DNA of 64,000 nt from an uncultured Alistipes sp. (GCA_947623305.1 CANQGQ010000003.1:62001-126000), one strand, 5' to 3'. Shown: positions 33,630-43,760, counted from the first letter of the stretch. Notes: generated by a model from the sequence alone, not told the origin. Numbers and translations: made by a program.

Positions 33630-33661
33630 TTGGTTTAAGCACGCGGAAAAACCTATCTTTG
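33630..33661 (+). promoter_or_regulatory. Promoter of the sigma-54-type regulator gene
   Basis: TTG (33630-33632), 21 bases, TATCTTTG (33654-33661). The leader is about 115 bases, with no structure I recognise. Confidence 0.6.
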
Positions 33662-33780
33662 GGACAGAAACGGGGGAACGTCCGGAGCCGGTTCGGGATC
33701 GAAGGGGCGATCGCTGACGGATGGGTCGTTCCGACGGTTTCCACCGACAAAAGTAGGTAAAAATTCAGGAAAAACAAGCT

Positions 33781-34935
33781 ATGGCAAAAGTTTTAATTCT
33801 CGATCATTCAAAAAGTATGCGAAACATCCTGCGCGAGCGGCTGGAATACGAAGGTTTTTCGACCGAAGCGGCGGAGGATGAAACCATGGCTGCGCGATTG
33901 TGCGAGAAGATTCCTTTCGACGTGATTCTTTCCGATTCCACGGGGGTTGTCTCCGATACCGGAGTGCCGTTCATCGTGTTGGCCGGCGAGGGAACGATTG
34001 ATTCGGCTGTGGCGGCCGTGCGCAGCGGCGCGCGCGATTACCTGACCAAGCCCGTGGACATGAACCGGTTGCTCACGTCGATCCATCGGGTGGTCGACCG
34101 GTCCGACGATGCGGCATCCGATGCTCCGGCGCCTGCAGCCGCTTCGCCGACGGCTCCGACACGACGCCGACGGGCTTCCGGATTCCATACCGAACCGATC
34201 ATCGGCACGTCGCCCCAGATCGAGCGGGTGCGGCAGTTGATCGACAAGGTCGCGCCGTGCGATGCGCGTGTGTTGGTTACCGGCGAAAACGGCACGGGCA
34301 AGGAGCTTGTCGCCCGATGGATGCACGCCAAGAGCCGACGGGCGGGCGCCCCGTTCGTCGAGGTCAACTGTGCGGCCATTCCGTCGGAGTTGATCGAAAG
34401 CGAACTGTTCGGCCACGAACGGGGCGCCTTCACTTCGGCCATCAAGCAGCGGCGCGGCAAGTTCGAACAGGCCAACGGCGGGACGCTTTTCATGGACGAA
34501 ATCGGCGATATGTCGCTGGCGGCGCAAGCCAAGGTATTGCGGGCCTTGCAGGAGAATCGGATTTGCCGCGTGGGCAGCGACAAGGACATCGACGTCGACG
34601 TGCGGGTCATCGCCGCGACGAACAAGGATTTGAAGGAGGAGATTCGCAAAGGCAATTTCCGCGAAGACCTCTATCACCGAATCGGGGTCGTCATCGTGCG
34701 GGTTCCGGCGTTGCGCGACCATGCCGAGGATATTCCGTTATTGATCGACCATTTCATCAGCGTGCTTTCGACGGAGTACGGCATGCCCGAAAAATCGGTG
34801 GATGCCGATGCGTTGGCCGCTTTGTGCGCGATGCGCTGGTCAGGCAACATCCGCGAATTGCGCAACGTCATCGAACGGTTGTTGATTCTCTCGAGCGATC
34901 GGATTACCTTAGAAGACGTACAAAATTATTGTTAA
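33781..34935 (+). CDS. NtrC-type AAA+ response regulator without DNA-binding domain
   Basis: The 384-residue protein has a receiver domain (residues 1-105), a proline/alanine linker and a sigma-54 AAA+ domain (about 140-380). Walker A is GENGTGKE, Walker B GGTLFMDEIGDM, and the sigma-54 contact loop reads GAFTSA in place of GAFTGA. The receiver keeps Asp52 (ILSDST) and Lys in TKPVD. It has only one acidic residue where most have two, and it lacks the usual M-P-x-M-D-G loop. The protein ends at LEDVQNYC with no Fis-type helix-turn-helix, so it cannot bind enhancer DNA in the normal way. No histidine kinase is adjacent. Confidence 0.9.
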   Translation: MAKVLILDHSKSMRNILRERLEYEGFSTEAAEDETMAARLCEKIPFDVILSDSTGVVSDTGVPFIVLAGEGTIDSAVAAVRSGARDYLTKPVDMNRLLTSIHRVVDRSDDAASDAPAPAAASPTAPTRRRRASGFHTEPIIGTSPQIERVRQLIDKVAPCDARVLVTGENGTGKELVARWMHAKSRRAGAPFVEVNCAAIPSELIESELFGHERGAFTSAIKQRRGKFEQANGGTLFMDEIGDMSLAAQAKVLRALQENRICRVGSDKDIDVDVRVIAATNKDLKEEIRKGNFREDLYHRIGVVIVRVPALRDHAEDIPLLIDHFISVLSTEYGMPEKSVDADALAALCAMRWSGNIRELRNVIERLLILSSDRITLEDVQNYC

Positions 34936-34939
34936 TTTT

Positions 34940-35212
34940 TTGCGGCTCTTTGAGCCGCGCGGGCCGAAGCCTCCGCCCGCGGAGGCCCGCCGTTGGCGTT
35001 TCCTCCGCAGTCTTCGCCCCGCCGCTTTTTTATTAACCGGTACGCCGCTTTTGAAAGCGGTTCGCAATGCGATAGGCCGTTGATTTGCTTTCGAGCATCA
35101 TCTTCGCTGCCCTCCATTTTTCTTGAAAACCAGCGGCAGCGAAGAAAGCGTTGAAAAGCGCAGGAACACGCCACCGCATAGAGAACCCCCGTTCAAACGG
35201 GGCTTTCAAAAG
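34940..35212 (-). repeat. Composite dispersed 3'-end repeat, copy 2
   Basis: Read on the minus strand, it starts at the stop codon of the gene at 35206-35679 with GCTTTTGAAAGCCCCGTTTG and CTATGCGGTGG, matching 21903-21960. It continues through a second inverted GCTTTC/GAAAGC pair near 35048-35060, then the shared AGACTGCGGAGGAA and GCCAACGGCGGGCC, GAGGCTTCGGCCCGCG, and the hairpin GCGGCTC-AAA-GAGCCGC. It fills the gap between two convergent genes and probably terminates both; no coding sequence is seen. Confidence 0.65.
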
Positions 35213-35679
35213 CAGCGTTCATAGGTGAGCGTCCAACTGCATTCGCCATAGGGGCCGACGGTCGTTTCGGACAGAACGAGTTGCGATGCAGTCAGTTTTT
35301 CGATCCGATAACTCGTTCGGTCGCGGTCTTGCAGGACGATCGTATCGTTCAAACAGTCATAGCCATAGTATTCGGTATGTAAAATTTGCTCGCCGCAGCC
35401 TTCGGTCTTGGTGCAAACGTTGTCGGTTCCGAACTCCCAGATTTCGTAATAGGTTTGCTCATCCGTCTCGGCTGCCTTTTCTTCTTCAGCGGTGCGATAT
35501 TCGATAATCCAGGAGCTTTTCCGACCGTACATCGTTTCCCCTCCTTCTTCACGGACGAGGTGCCATGTTCCGGCAAGATTTTCGGGCGTACGGGGCAATC
35601 GGGGGGCATGGAAGTACCAAAAAAGCAGGCCGATTGCTGCGAATACGATTAAAGCAGTGAGGTTAATCAGAAATTTCAT
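35206..35679 (-). CDS. Membrane-anchored lipocalin-like protein of unknown function
   Basis: The 157-residue protein has an N-terminal hydrophobic anchor (residues 5-22, ALIVFAAIGLLFWYF) and a beta-rich domain beginning NLAGTWHLV. No named family is recognised. The anchor, the GTW start, the central acidic stretch and the shared 260-nt leader mark it as a diverged paralogue of the protein at 19284-19892. This copy has an intact stop codon, which lies inside the first bases of a dispersed repeat. Confidence 0.75.
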   Translation of the reverse strand: MKFLINLTALIVFAAIGLLFWYFHAPRLPRTPENLAGTWHLVREEGGETMYGRKSSWIIEYRTAEEEKAAETDEQTYYEIWEFGTDNVCTKTEGCGEQILHTEYYGYDCLNDTIVLQDRDRTSYRIEKLTASQLVLSETTVGPYGECSWTLTYERCF

Positions 35680-35940
35680 GGGGCATATACGATTCGGGTC
35701 GTCGCTCGGCCCCTGGCGACAGTTCGTTTATCGGTTTTCAGTAAACGGAAAGCGTGGTGCCGAAAACTTATTCAATGTTCACGGGTCGTAGGATACCCAC
35801 CCAACTTAAATAAGCAACAGCCCCACGCCCATACCCCATTCGAGGTACGACGTGGGAAATGGCAGCTCATTTTCGTTGAGTACGAATTTCCTACGTTCGT
35901 GAACAGAAAATAAACTTACACTTTCCGCGTAATCAATATG
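35680..35940 (-). ncRNA. Conserved structured leader RNA, copy 2 (about 260 nt)
   Basis: Same architecture and length as 19028-19283, read on the minus strand: 5' hairpin with GGAAA loop, CGTAGGA (plus-strand complement at 35889-35895), helix GCGTGG/CCACGC, and helix CTTATT/AATAAG. The apical stem is GGGT/ACCC (35798-35795 with 35786-35783) around a loop containing TCCTACG (35793-35787). The apical stem was AGGT/ACCT in copy 1, so one pair changed while pairing was kept. The gap between genes holds nothing else except its promoter and an upstream terminator hairpin. Confidence 0.75.
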
Positions 35941-35946
35941 TCAGTA

Positions 35947-35977
35947 CAAAAGTAGCTTTTTTTGCGGAATATACAAA
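35947..35977 (-). promoter_or_regulatory. Promoter of leader RNA copy 2
   Basis: On the minus strand TTTG (35977-35974), 19 bases, TACTTTTG (35954-35947). As in copy 1, the -33 box is part of the T-run of a CGGCCC-AT-CGGGCCG terminator hairpin (about 35978-35999). Confidence 0.8.
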
Positions 35978-36049
35978 AAAAACGGCCCGATGGGCCGTGA
36001 TGAGTTTCCGATCCGTATTAGTTAATAAAAACCTTGCGGCCCATACCCG

Positions 36050-36655
36050 TTAATAATAACGTTGTTCGACCTTTTTCCAGTCGATGTTGTCCCACAGTGC
36101 CGCTACGGCATCCGCCCGTCGATTGCGGTAGTCGATGTAGTAGGCATGCTCCCATACATCCAAACAGAGCAGCGGTTTCAACCCGTGGCGCAGCGGATTG
36201 CCTGCATTCTGTTCACTGACGATGGTCAGATTGCCCGCCTTGTCCTCAGCCAGCCAAACCCATCCCGAACCGAACAGCGACGTCGCTGCTTTATTCATTT
36301 GCGCCTTGAGCTGCTCGACCGAACCGAAATCGCGGTCGATGGCCTCTTTGAGTGCCCCCGTTGGATGAGTCTGCGGCGTGGGCGAAAGCTGATCGAAGAA
36401 AAATTCGTGGTTCCAGACTTGCGCGGCGTTGTTGAAGATCGGGCCGTCGGCCGAAACGATGATCGCCTCGATCGGTTGGCCCGCATAGGGCGAATCGACG
36501 ATCAATTCATTGAGTTTATCGACGTAGCCTTTGTAGTGTTTGTCGTGGTGGAAACGCAGGGTCTCCTCCGAAACCTGCGGTGCGAGCGCATCGTAGGCAT
36601 AAGGCAGTTCGCGCACGGTGAACTGCGGTTGCGTCATGGTGTCGGTGGTGGTCAT
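36050..36655 (-). CDS. sodB: Superoxide dismutase (Fe/Mn family)
   Basis: Dismutates superoxide to hydrogen peroxide and oxygen. Metal ligands are visible as His in FHHDKHY, His in WNHEFFFDQL, and Asp and His in CLDVWEHAYYIDY. The fold signature GSGWVWLAED is also present. The 201-residue length from 36655 fits the family; MTQPQFTV at 36637 is an equally possible start. There is no signal peptide from either of these starts. It lies upstream of a rubredoxin gene in the opposite reading direction order (rubredoxin is transcribed first, 86 bases apart), consistent with an oxygen-defence pair in an anaerobe. Confidence 0.94.
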   Translation of the reverse strand: MTTTDTMTQPQFTVRELPYAYDALAPQVSEETLRFHHDKHYKGYVDKLNELIVDSPYAGQPIEAIIVSADGPIFNNAAQVWNHEFFFDQLSPTPQTHPTGALKEAIDRDFGSVEQLKAQMNKAATSLFGSGWVWLAEDKAGNLTIVSEQNAGNPLRHGLKPLLCLDVWEHAYYIDYRNRRADAVAALWDNIDWKKVEQRYY

Positions 36656-36741
36656 GAGACTGAAAATAAGTGGTAAAATAGACAAATACATGAGGGAAAT
36701 TGTTTTGTGCGGGCTGTCGCGCAGCCCGCGGATGGAAGGCG

Positions 36742-36906
36742 CTATTCATCGACCGGTTCGAACGCCCACTTGCCTTCGCCGCAGACGGGACAAATCCAGC
36801 CTTCGGGAAGGTCTTCGAACGAGGTGCCCGGGGCGATGCCGTTTTCGGGGTCGCCCGCTTCGGGGTCATAGATGTATTCGCATACGGTGCAACGGTACTT
36901 TTTCAT
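36742..36906 (-). CDS. Rubredoxin
   Basis: A 54-residue one-iron electron carrier. The two knuckles [10 protein letters not shown] and [11 protein letters not shown] provide the four cysteine ligands, and the aromatic core residues W and F are in place. Starting at 36906 gives the canonical MKKYRCTVC. In anaerobes it donates electrons to oxygen- or superoxide-reducing enzymes; superoxide dismutase is the next gene on the same strand. Confidence 0.96.
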   Translation of the reverse strand: MKKYRCTVCEYIYDPEAGDPENGIAPGTSFEDLPEGWICPVCGEGKWAFEPVDE

Positions 36907-37051
36907 GGTAATGCTGATTGCTTGTTGTTTGTGGATTCGGTAGGAGGTTGAACAAATAACGTACCGCAAATTCCGTCGGCGGGCGAAATCTGCGGTACGC
37001 AGGTGTTGTTCGTGAGAGCGTGGAATCGGATACGGAACCTTTTCCGTCCGA

Positions 37052-38044
37052 TCAAAGCAGCGTTTCCATGATTTGTACGGCATTGAGGGCTGCGCCCTTG
37101 CGGATCTGGTCGCTCACGCACCAGAAGGTCAGCCCGTTGTCGCAGGTCAGGTCGCGGCGGACACGGCCCACGTAAACGGGGTCTTTGCCCTCCATGAAAA
37201 GCGGCATAGGATAGACGTTGTTCGCCGGATCGTCCTGCAAGACGATGCCGGGCGCCGCTGCGAATGCGGCGCGAGCCTCCTCGACCGTTACCGGACGTTC
37301 GGTCTCCAGCCAGATGCTCTCCGAGTGGTTGCGCATGACCGGCACCCGCACGCAGGTCGCCGATACGCGGATGTCCGAGTGCATGATTTTCTGCGTTTCG
37401 TGGTACATCTTCATCTCCTCGCGCGTATAGTCGTTTTCCATGAAAGCGTCGATATGCGGGATGACGTTGTAGGCCAATTGGACGGAGAATTTCGATACCG
37501 TAGGCTGTTTGCCGGCGCCCAATTCGGCGTATTGCTGCACGAGTTCGTCCATCGCTGCGGCACCGGCGCCGCTCGCCGACTGGTAGGTCGCGACGTGCAC
37601 CCGACGGATGTGCGAGAGCCGTTCGATGGCATTGAGTGCCACGACCATCTGGATCGTCGTGCAGTTGGGGTTGGCGATGATGCGTCGCGGGGCGTTTTTC
37701 GCATCGTCGGGATTGACCTCGGGAACGACCAACGGGACGTCGGCATCCATGCGGAACGCCCGCGAATTGTCGATCATCGTCGCCCCGTAACGAGTGATGG
37801 TTTCGGCGTACTCTTTCGAAACGTCGGTGCCTGCCGATGTCAGTGCGAAATCGACATCGCGAAAATCGTCGTTATGTTGCAGCAGCTTGACCGTGTGCGG
37901 TTTGCCACGGAACGGATAAGTGCGTCCGGCGCTTCGGGCCGATCCGAAGAGCAACAACTCGTCGATCGGCAAGTTGCGATTTTCCAGAATTTTCAGAAAT
38001 TCCTGACCCACGGCGCCGCTGGCACCCACGATTGCAATTCTCAT
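37052..38044 (-). CDS. asd: Aspartate-semialdehyde dehydrogenase
   Basis: Reduces aspartyl phosphate to aspartate semialdehyde, the step after aspartate kinase (encoded at 11129-12385). The 330-residue protein has the NADP motif [20 protein letters not shown], the catalytic cysteine in [10 protein letters not shown], and [14 protein letters not shown]. The start at 38044 gives [10 protein letters not shown]; the open frame further upstream is not needed. Confidence 0.96.
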   Translation of the reverse strand: MRIAIVGASGAVGQEFLKILENRNLPIDELLLFGSARSAGRTYPFRGKPHTVKLLQHNDDFRDVDFALTSAGTDVSKEYAETITRYGATMIDNSRAFRMDADVPLVVPEVNPDDAKNAPRRIIANPNCTTIQMVVALNAIERLSHIRRVHVATYQSASGAGAAAMDELVQQYAELGAGKQPTVSKFSVQLAYNVIPHIDAFMENDYTREEMKMYHETQKIMHSDIRVSATCVRVPVMRNHSESIWLETERPVTVEEARAAFAAAPGIVLQDDPANNVYPMPLFMEGKDPVYVGRVRRDLTCDNGLTFWCVSDQIRKGAALNAVQIMETLL

Positions 38045-38149
38045 TTTTTTATTAACTGGTTGTTTTGCTAATATCGGTTTATTATCCGGTTGTTTTATTC
38101 GGTAACTATATAAAAGTTGGCGCATGGTTTTACATCGCCGCCGGTCGTT

Positions 38150-38226
38150 TTGCTCGCGGCAAAGCCGCGTTTGCAGGTTTGACCCCGACCGAAGCCCCTC
38201 CCTTGGGAGGGGCTTCGGTCGGGACC
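38150..38226 (+). repeat. Dispersed double-hairpin element, copy 2
   Basis: CGCGGCAAAGCCGCGTTTGC, AGGTTTGACCCC, then a long hairpin of GACCGAAGCCCCTCCC with GGGAGGGGCTTCGGTC. It has the same order as the minus strand of 1626-1690. It sits between asd and PBP1A and could terminate the PBP1A transcript. Bases 38045-38149 and 38227-38306 show no gene. Confidence 0.65.
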
Positions 38227-38306
38227 CGCAAGGTGATGCGGTTTTTCATCGCCGGTCGCGGTTCTCGCTCTTGCGTGCTCTGGTCGGGCCGAGCCCCGCT
38301 CTCCGC

Positions 38307-40718
38307 TCAATCGAAAAATTCATCGTCTTCGGCGATGCCGGTTTCCGACTCCCGGTCGCCGGCGATCGCTTCGTCGCAATCGTAATGCGGCATCTGCGCC
38401 GGACGGATGAACGTGTCCGTCCGTCCGATTCCGAATCGGCCGTCTTCGTAAACGTTCTTCATAAATTCGCCCACGATCGGCAACGCGACGACACTCCCCT
38501 CGCCCGCCGAAATCAGGTGGACGAACTGATCTTCGCCGCCGACCCAGGCTCCGGCCACGATCTTCGGGGCGACGCACATGAACCATGCATCGCGGTTTTT
38601 GTTGGAGGTGCCGGTTTTGCCGCCGACCTCCACGCCGTAAAAGCCGTAGTCGCGGTTTAAACGTCCCGCCGTACCGGCATTGACCACCCCTTGCAGCATG
38701 GTGAGCATCGTGTAGGCCGTGCGCTCGTTGATGGCGTCCTGCGATTGCGGGACGAACGTGGCGATGACGTTGCCCAATTGATCTTCGATGCGCGTAACGA
38801 ACGTTGCGTCGTTGTGCACGCCCTGGTTGGCGAAGGTCGAGAAGGCGCTCACCATCTCGAACACATTCGATTCGGAGGTGCCTAAACACAACGCCGGAAC
38901 CGGATCAATGAAGCTGCGGATGCCCATGTTATGAATGAAATCGGCCACGGCCTCCGGCTGTTTGGCCTGCTTCATGATCCACGCCGAATAGTTGTTGCGG
39001 CTGCGGGCCAGTCCCCACGACAACGGATTGAGTTCGCCGTTCTGTTCCACCTTGCCGGCCTCTTTGGGCGACCAGGCCGTGCCGTTGGCCGTCTCGATGG
39101 TAACCGGCAGATTGGGCACCATCGTGCAGGGGGTCATGCCGAGGTGGTCGATGGCGAACGTATAGATGAACGGTTTAATGGTCGAGCCGATCTGCCGCTT
39201 GCCCTGTTTGGCCATATCGTACTTGAAGTAGCGGAAGTTGGGGCCGCCGACATACGCCTTGACGAATCCCGTGTGCGGATCGAGCGCCACGAACGCCGCA
39301 CGCATGATGCGTTTGTGGTGGAGAATCGAATCGCGCGGGGTCATCAGCGTATCGCGTTCACCCTTGAAAGTGAAAACCTTCATCGAGCAGGGCTTTTCGA
39401 AAGAGGCCAGAATATCCCGCTCGGAGGTTCCTGCGTTCTTCATCTCGCGGTAGCGATCCGAATAGCGGATGGCATGACGCATGATGCGGTCGCGTTCGGT
39501 TTTGTCGGCATCGAGGAAAAGCACCTTCGTGCGTTTGTATTGCGCATCCATGCGAGGTTGGATGACCCGCTCCAATTGGTTCTGCACGGCCTGTTCGGCG
39601 TAGCGCTGCATCTCCGAATTGAGGGTCGTATAGATTTTCAGCCCGTCGCGATAGATGTCATAGGGCGTGCCGTCGGCTTTACGATTCTTGCGGCACCAAC
39701 CGTAGAGCGGATTGCGATCGTATTCCAATACAGCCTGTTCATAGTCCCAGTCGTTGTTGAACTGGTTGCGGCGGGGCCGGTCGGCATTCATCGTCAACCG
39801 AAGCATTTCACGAAAATAGGTGGCCGTGCCGGCGTTGTGCGATACCGGTTTGTAGTTCAGCACGATGGGCAGTGCCGCGATCGAATCGTACTGGGCGCGC
39901 GTCAACGCTCCGGCATGGCGCATGCGCGACAGCACCAAATTGCGGCGCGCCAACGCATTTTCCGGATTGCGGATCGGCGAGTAGCGGGTCGGCGCATTCA
40001 CCACGCCGACCAGCATGGCAGCCTCCTGTACGTTGAGCTGCCCGGGTTCCTTGTTGAAGAAGGTCTGCGCAGCGGTCTTGATGCCGTAGGCATTCGAGCC
40101 GTATTCCACCGTGTTGAGGTACATGGCGGCGATCTCCTCTTTCGTGTAGTTGTATTCGAGTTTCAGCGCCGTGATCCACTCCTTGAACTTCGACATGACC
40201 AATTTCGTCTTGCGGCCCACAGCTCCGCGGCTGGTCGTGTCGCGCGGAAAGAGGTTTTTGGCCAACTGTTGGGTGATGGTCGAGCCGCCGCCCTGCGAGG
40301 TGTTCTGGAGCAGCAGCGTCTTGAACGCCACGCGGAACAGCGACGGAATGTCGATGCCCGAATGGCTGCGGAAACGGATGTCCTCGGTGGCGATCAATGC
40401 CGCGACGACGGGTGGCACTTCGCGGCCGTCCATCCGGATGCGGAGCGTCGAATCGGCCGGAAAAAGATCGGCGTATTGCACGTAGGAGCGGTTCTGTACG
40501 AAATAGGTGCCGAGCACCTTGCCGTCTTCGGAGTAGATTTCCGTGGCGAGGTTGCTGCGCGGATTCTCGAGCTCTTCGAACGACGGCATGCGTCCGAAAA
40601 CGCCTATAGCCGTGAGGATGAGCATGATGGCAACCAGTGCGATCGGTGCGAAGGCGGCATACCAGATGTATTTGATTTTCTGCGGGTCGATGCCCGACGT
40701 ATTTTTGCGTTGCGCCAT
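38307..40718 (-). CDS. Penicillin-binding protein 1A (bifunctional)
   Basis: Polymerises glycan strands and cross-links peptides during peptidoglycan synthesis. The 803-residue protein has one N-terminal membrane anchor and a GT51 transglycosylase domain ([26 protein letters not shown]). The transpeptidase domain has the SxxK box GSTIKPF, the SxN box RSRNNYS and the KTG box GGKTGTSNK. The start at 40718 (MAQRKN) is chosen. The next gene upstream on the same strand ends 37 bases away. Confidence 0.95.
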   Translation of the reverse strand: MAQRKNTSGIDPQKIKYIWYAAFAPIALVAIMLILTAIGVFGRMPSFEELENPRSNLATEIYSEDGKVLGTYFVQNRSYVQYADLFPADSTLRIRMDGREVPPVVAALIATEDIRFRSHSGIDIPSLFRVAFKTLLLQNTSQGGGSTITQQLAKNLFPRDTTSRGAVGRKTKLVMSKFKEWITALKLEYNYTKEEIAAMYLNTVEYGSNAYGIKTAAQTFFNKEPGQLNVQEAAMLVGVVNAPTRYSPIRNPENALARRNLVLSRMRHAGALTRAQYDSIAALPIVLNYKPVSHNAGTATYFREMLRLTMNADRPRRNQFNNDWDYEQAVLEYDRNPLYGWCRKNRKADGTPYDIYRDGLKIYTTLNSEMQRYAEQAVQNQLERVIQPRMDAQYKRTKVLFLDADKTERDRIMRHAIRYSDRYREMKNAGTSERDILASFEKPCSMKVFTFKGERDTLMTPRDSILHHKRIMRAAFVALDPHTGFVKAYVGGPNFRYFKYDMAKQGKRQIGSTIKPFIYTFAIDHLGMTPCTMVPNLPVTIETANGTAWSPKEAGKVEQNGELNPLSWGLARSRNNYSAWIMKQAKQPEAVADFIHNMGIRSFIDPVPALCLGTSESNVFEMVSAFSTFANQGVHNDATFVTRIEDQLGNVIATFVPQSQDAINERTAYTMLTMLQGVVNAGTAGRLNRDYGFYGVEVGGKTGTSNKNRDAWFMCVAPKIVAGAWVGGEDQFVHLISAGEGSVVALPIVGEFMKNVYEDGRFGIGRTDTFIRPAQMPHYDCDEAIAGDRESETGIAEDDEFFD

Positions 40719-40754
40719 AGTGCGGAAATTTGTGCTAAAAATAGGCATTTTTTA

Positions 40755-43700
40755 TCAAAACGGCAATCCCAACGAGCCGCCGACCCACAGGCCGCCGCTC
40801 GACGGGTGATAGATCGACAGTTTAAAGGTCGAGGTATAGTTGGCCGGTGTACGGAAGATGTTGAAATCGAAAATCAGATCGCCGCCCGCCGACCAGATGC
40901 GTTTTTGCTCCATTCGGCCGGAGCCCGGAATGCGGAACTGCGCCAGCTGACCGCCGAGGTTCAGCCGGATGCGCTTGACATAGACCACGGCGCAGATGCC
41001 TCCGTCGGGATACCACACCGGCAGTTGATAGTCGGCCGAGCAGGCCCGATAGCGATCCGATTCGATGGCCGACGAAGCGAATCCGGTCGGAATCAATAGC
41101 GACGAACGATAGCTCAATGGCCGATAGTCGGGTGCGAAACGCGCCCCTCCGACCGAAGTCTGATAGGTCGCGGCGAGCTTCAGCGAATGATGCTGCGCGA
41201 ATCCGGGCAGATAAATTTGTGCGTAACCGGCCAGCAGTTTGCTGAAATCGTCGTTCGTCGGGTTGATCGAGCAGTTGGCCTGCAACAGCCAGCCGAATCG
41301 GGGGGCGAAGTCGCGGTAGGCCATGCGCACTTGGTCGGAATAACCGATGCCGAAGGTGAGTTTGTGCAGCCCGTCGCGATAACCGATGCGGTCGATGTTC
41401 ACGATGTTGCCCGCTTCGTCGCGACGGATGGCGCCCAAGTCGGCGACCTTGCCGTTGGAGTAGTTCCATTCGGCCGACAGGGTCAGCCTGCGGGTGTGGT
41501 AGCCGCTCTGAAAGAGCAGCGGCAGCGAGGCCGAGGCTTCGAACGAATAGTATTTTTCCGCTTGCGGACGGGGTTGCCGGATCGGATCGCCCGTTTCGGG
41601 ATCGGGCGTTGTCAGCGCGTACACCAATCGGTCGCCGCCGTAGGAGGCGCTGAATCCGAGCCGAACGCCCCAGCCGTCGTAGCGCAGCCCCGCCTTGACG
41701 AGCGAACCTTCGTCGCGGTTCCAACCGTAGGAGGCGAATGCTTCTGTGTTCGAAAGCAGGTTTTGCGACAGCACCGTGGCGCCGAAATTGAGGTCGACCT
41801 CGTGTTCGTCGACCGCTTCGAACGGGTCGAAAGCCACCGGCAGCCAACTGTGGACGTTCAGCGCATGGAACGCTTTCCGGTAACGGCGGGCAGGATGACG
41901 GGCCGTCTGGTCGACGGAATCGGCCGCTTCGAACCGTACCGTGTCCAGATTGATGACCGGCCAGCGTTTGCGAGGCGGATTGACCACGTTCAGCGGCAGG
42001 CGCGACGGCGCAACGGCCCGGGCCGTTGCGGTCGATTGGGTCGCCAGCGCATAGCCGCGACGATCGTAGGTCGTCAGCAACAGGTTCGCTCCTCCGTCGG
42101 CCGGCGCTCCGTCGAAAGCGCCGTAGGTCGATGCGGTCAGTCGGTATTGCCGACCGGTCGCCAAGTCGAAGCTGTGCACCTCGTCGCGGCCCGAAGCGAT
42201 GGAACCGAAATAGAGCTTGCCGCCGCCGGCCCGCAGATCGCTCAACGTGATGTAGGCCCCCTCGGTCAGCGGATGCAGCGTGCCGTCGTCATCGAACCGG
42301 CCGAGCCACATGCCGCTGTCGTCCGTGATGAGCGCATAGAGCGCATCGGTCGCATCGTCCCACGCCAGTCCGTGAACCTCCTTGTCGACGGGTACGGGCG
42401 TTCGTTCGTGTTGCGTGAGGCCGTCGTACCGGACGACCGAATAGCCGTTCGCCGGCGTGTATTCGACCCATGCCAGCGTGGCATCGCCCATCGCCGTGGG
42501 ATAAAGCGCATTGCGGATGCCTTTGAGCGTGCGAGGCCATCCGGCCGACCGTTCCGAACCGTCCGGTTGCACCACCGCTCCTTCCGGCAAATCCAAATAG
42601 CAGAGTCGCGAATGGACGCGTTCTTCGAAGAGCCGCGAGCTGCGGTATTCGCTCCACCAAACCCGCCGACCGCAGACGACCGGTCGCGAAGAGAGCACCC
42701 CCGTGCGGGCAATGACCTTTTCCGTGCCCGTCCACCGGTCGAAAAGCACGAACCGCGACGAACGGTCGTAATCCTCCTTGACGGCCAGCAGCAGCGTGTC
42801 GTTCAGCGGCAGCGGCCATTTGTAGGTGGTGTAATTGTCGTCGGGCAGGTCGCAGAGCGGGCGGGCGCTGTTCGGCTGGGCGGGTAGCGAATCCCAATGC
42901 CGTTGCAAAGCGTCGAACGTCTCGCGGAACAACCGGTTGACCGTTGTTCCGTAGTATTTTTTCAGTCCGAAATGGGTCGTCGCGATCAGGTAGGGATTGC
43001 GCGTGCCGTAGCGCGCCACCTTGTTCCAGACGTTTTCGCCGTAACGCGCTTCGGCATAGGCGTTGATCTGGTAGCCGATGCGGTAGTGGTCGGGAACGTA
43101 ATCGCGATAAGAGCCGCAGAACCATTTGTCCGTATTGCGCCGATAGCGGGTGCCGGTGCGGTCGGTGCCCACGCGCCCCATCGCCCGATAGCCGAGCGTG
43201 AAAGCGGGTTGCAGAGCGCGGCCGAACGACGACATCGCCGTCTCGGCCATCACCGCATCGCCTTCCATCGCCCATCCGGGCATACAGAGCAGCCCGACCG
43301 TGGGGCTTTGTTGTCCGGCGACGTAGCGCAGGACGCGGAAAACGCCGCGATTGAGGTTGTTGAACTGCACGACATGGCGGTATTCGTGGGCGGTCAGCTG
43401 CTTGATCCACGGCATCGAATAGCTCTCCGCCTCGGGGATGGTCAGCAGCTCGACCCGCTTGGGCATATACATGACCATGCCGTTGGCCTCGAAGTTCTCG
43501 GCATGCAGCACGAACGGAATGCGCATCGGCCCGCGGGCGAATCCGTAACCGATATCGTCGCGGATGAGCCCCGCGTAGAAGAGCGACCGTCGAGCTGCGT
43601 TTTCGGCCGAATCGGGAAAAATCACCCGAACGTCGGGCGTCTCGATCGACGACCACTTCATCGGGGCGTCGGCACCCCACGAATAGTATTGCGCCGTCGC

Positions 43701-43760
43701 TTGTCGGGCGCCGAGAAGCAGCATCGCTCCCAGCAGCAACAGGTTTCTCCGATGTTTCAC
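40755..43760 (-). CDS. Large outer-membrane protein with HExxH peptidase-like and beta-barrel domains
   Basis: The 1001-residue protein has a signal peptide (LLLLGAMLLLGARQATAQ) and an N-terminal domain with HEYRHVVQFNN (HExxH) and a later WAMEGDAVMAE, the pattern of gluzincin-type metallopeptidases. A propeller-like middle (residues about 330-600) follows. The final 350 or so residues are rich in barrel strands, ending SLGLPF. I infer a surface or periplasmic protease anchored by its own barrel; the substrate is unknown. It starts with GTG, immediately after the TAA of the SUI1-family gene, so translation is coupled. Confidence 0.75.
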   Translation of the reverse strand: MKHRRNLLLLGAMLLLGARQATAQYYSWGADAPMKWSSIETPDVRVIFPDSAENAARRSLFYAGLIRDDIGYGFARGPMRIPFVLHAENFEANGMVMYMPKRVELLTIPEAESYSMPWIKQLTAHEYRHVVQFNNLNRGVFRVLRYVAGQQSPTVGLLCMPGWAMEGDAVMAETAMSSFGRALQPAFTLGYRAMGRVGTDRTGTRYRRNTDKWFCGSYRDYVPDHYRIGYQINAYAEARYGENVWNKVARYGTRNPYLIATTHFGLKKYYGTTVNRLFRETFDALQRHWDSLPAQPNSARPLCDLPDDNYTTYKWPLPLNDTLLLAVKEDYDRSSRFVLFDRWTGTEKVIARTGVLSSRPVVCGRRVWWSEYRSSRLFEERVHSRLCYLDLPEGAVVQPDGSERSAGWPRTLKGIRNALYPTAMGDATLAWVEYTPANGYSVVRYDGLTQHERTPVPVDKEVHGLAWDDATDALYALITDDSGMWLGRFDDDGTLHPLTEGAYITLSDLRAGGGKLYFGSIASGRDEVHSFDLATGRQYRLTASTYGAFDGAPADGGANLLLTTYDRRGYALATQSTATARAVAPSRLPLNVVNPPRKRWPVINLDTVRFEAADSVDQTARHPARRYRKAFHALNVHSWLPVAFDPFEAVDEHEVDLNFGATVLSQNLLSNTEAFASYGWNRDEGSLVKAGLRYDGWGVRLGFSASYGGDRLVYALTTPDPETGDPIRQPRPQAEKYYSFEASASLPLLFQSGYHTRRLTLSAEWNYSNGKVADLGAIRRDEAGNIVNIDRIGYRDGLHKLTFGIGYSDQVRMAYRDFAPRFGWLLQANCSINPTNDDFSKLLAGYAQIYLPGFAQHHSLKLAATYQTSVGGARFAPDYRPLSYRSSLLIPTGFASSAIESDRYRACSADYQLPVWYPDGGICAVVYVKRIRLNLGGQLAQFRIPGSGRMEQKRIWSAGGDLIFDFNIFRTPANYTSTFKLSIYHPSSGGLWVGGSLGLPF

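Noticed and set aside
38931..41099. Open frame of 722 codons on the plus strand
   Set aside because: It runs antisense across the PBP1A gene and part of the next gene, through an intergenic gap, with low-complexity composition.
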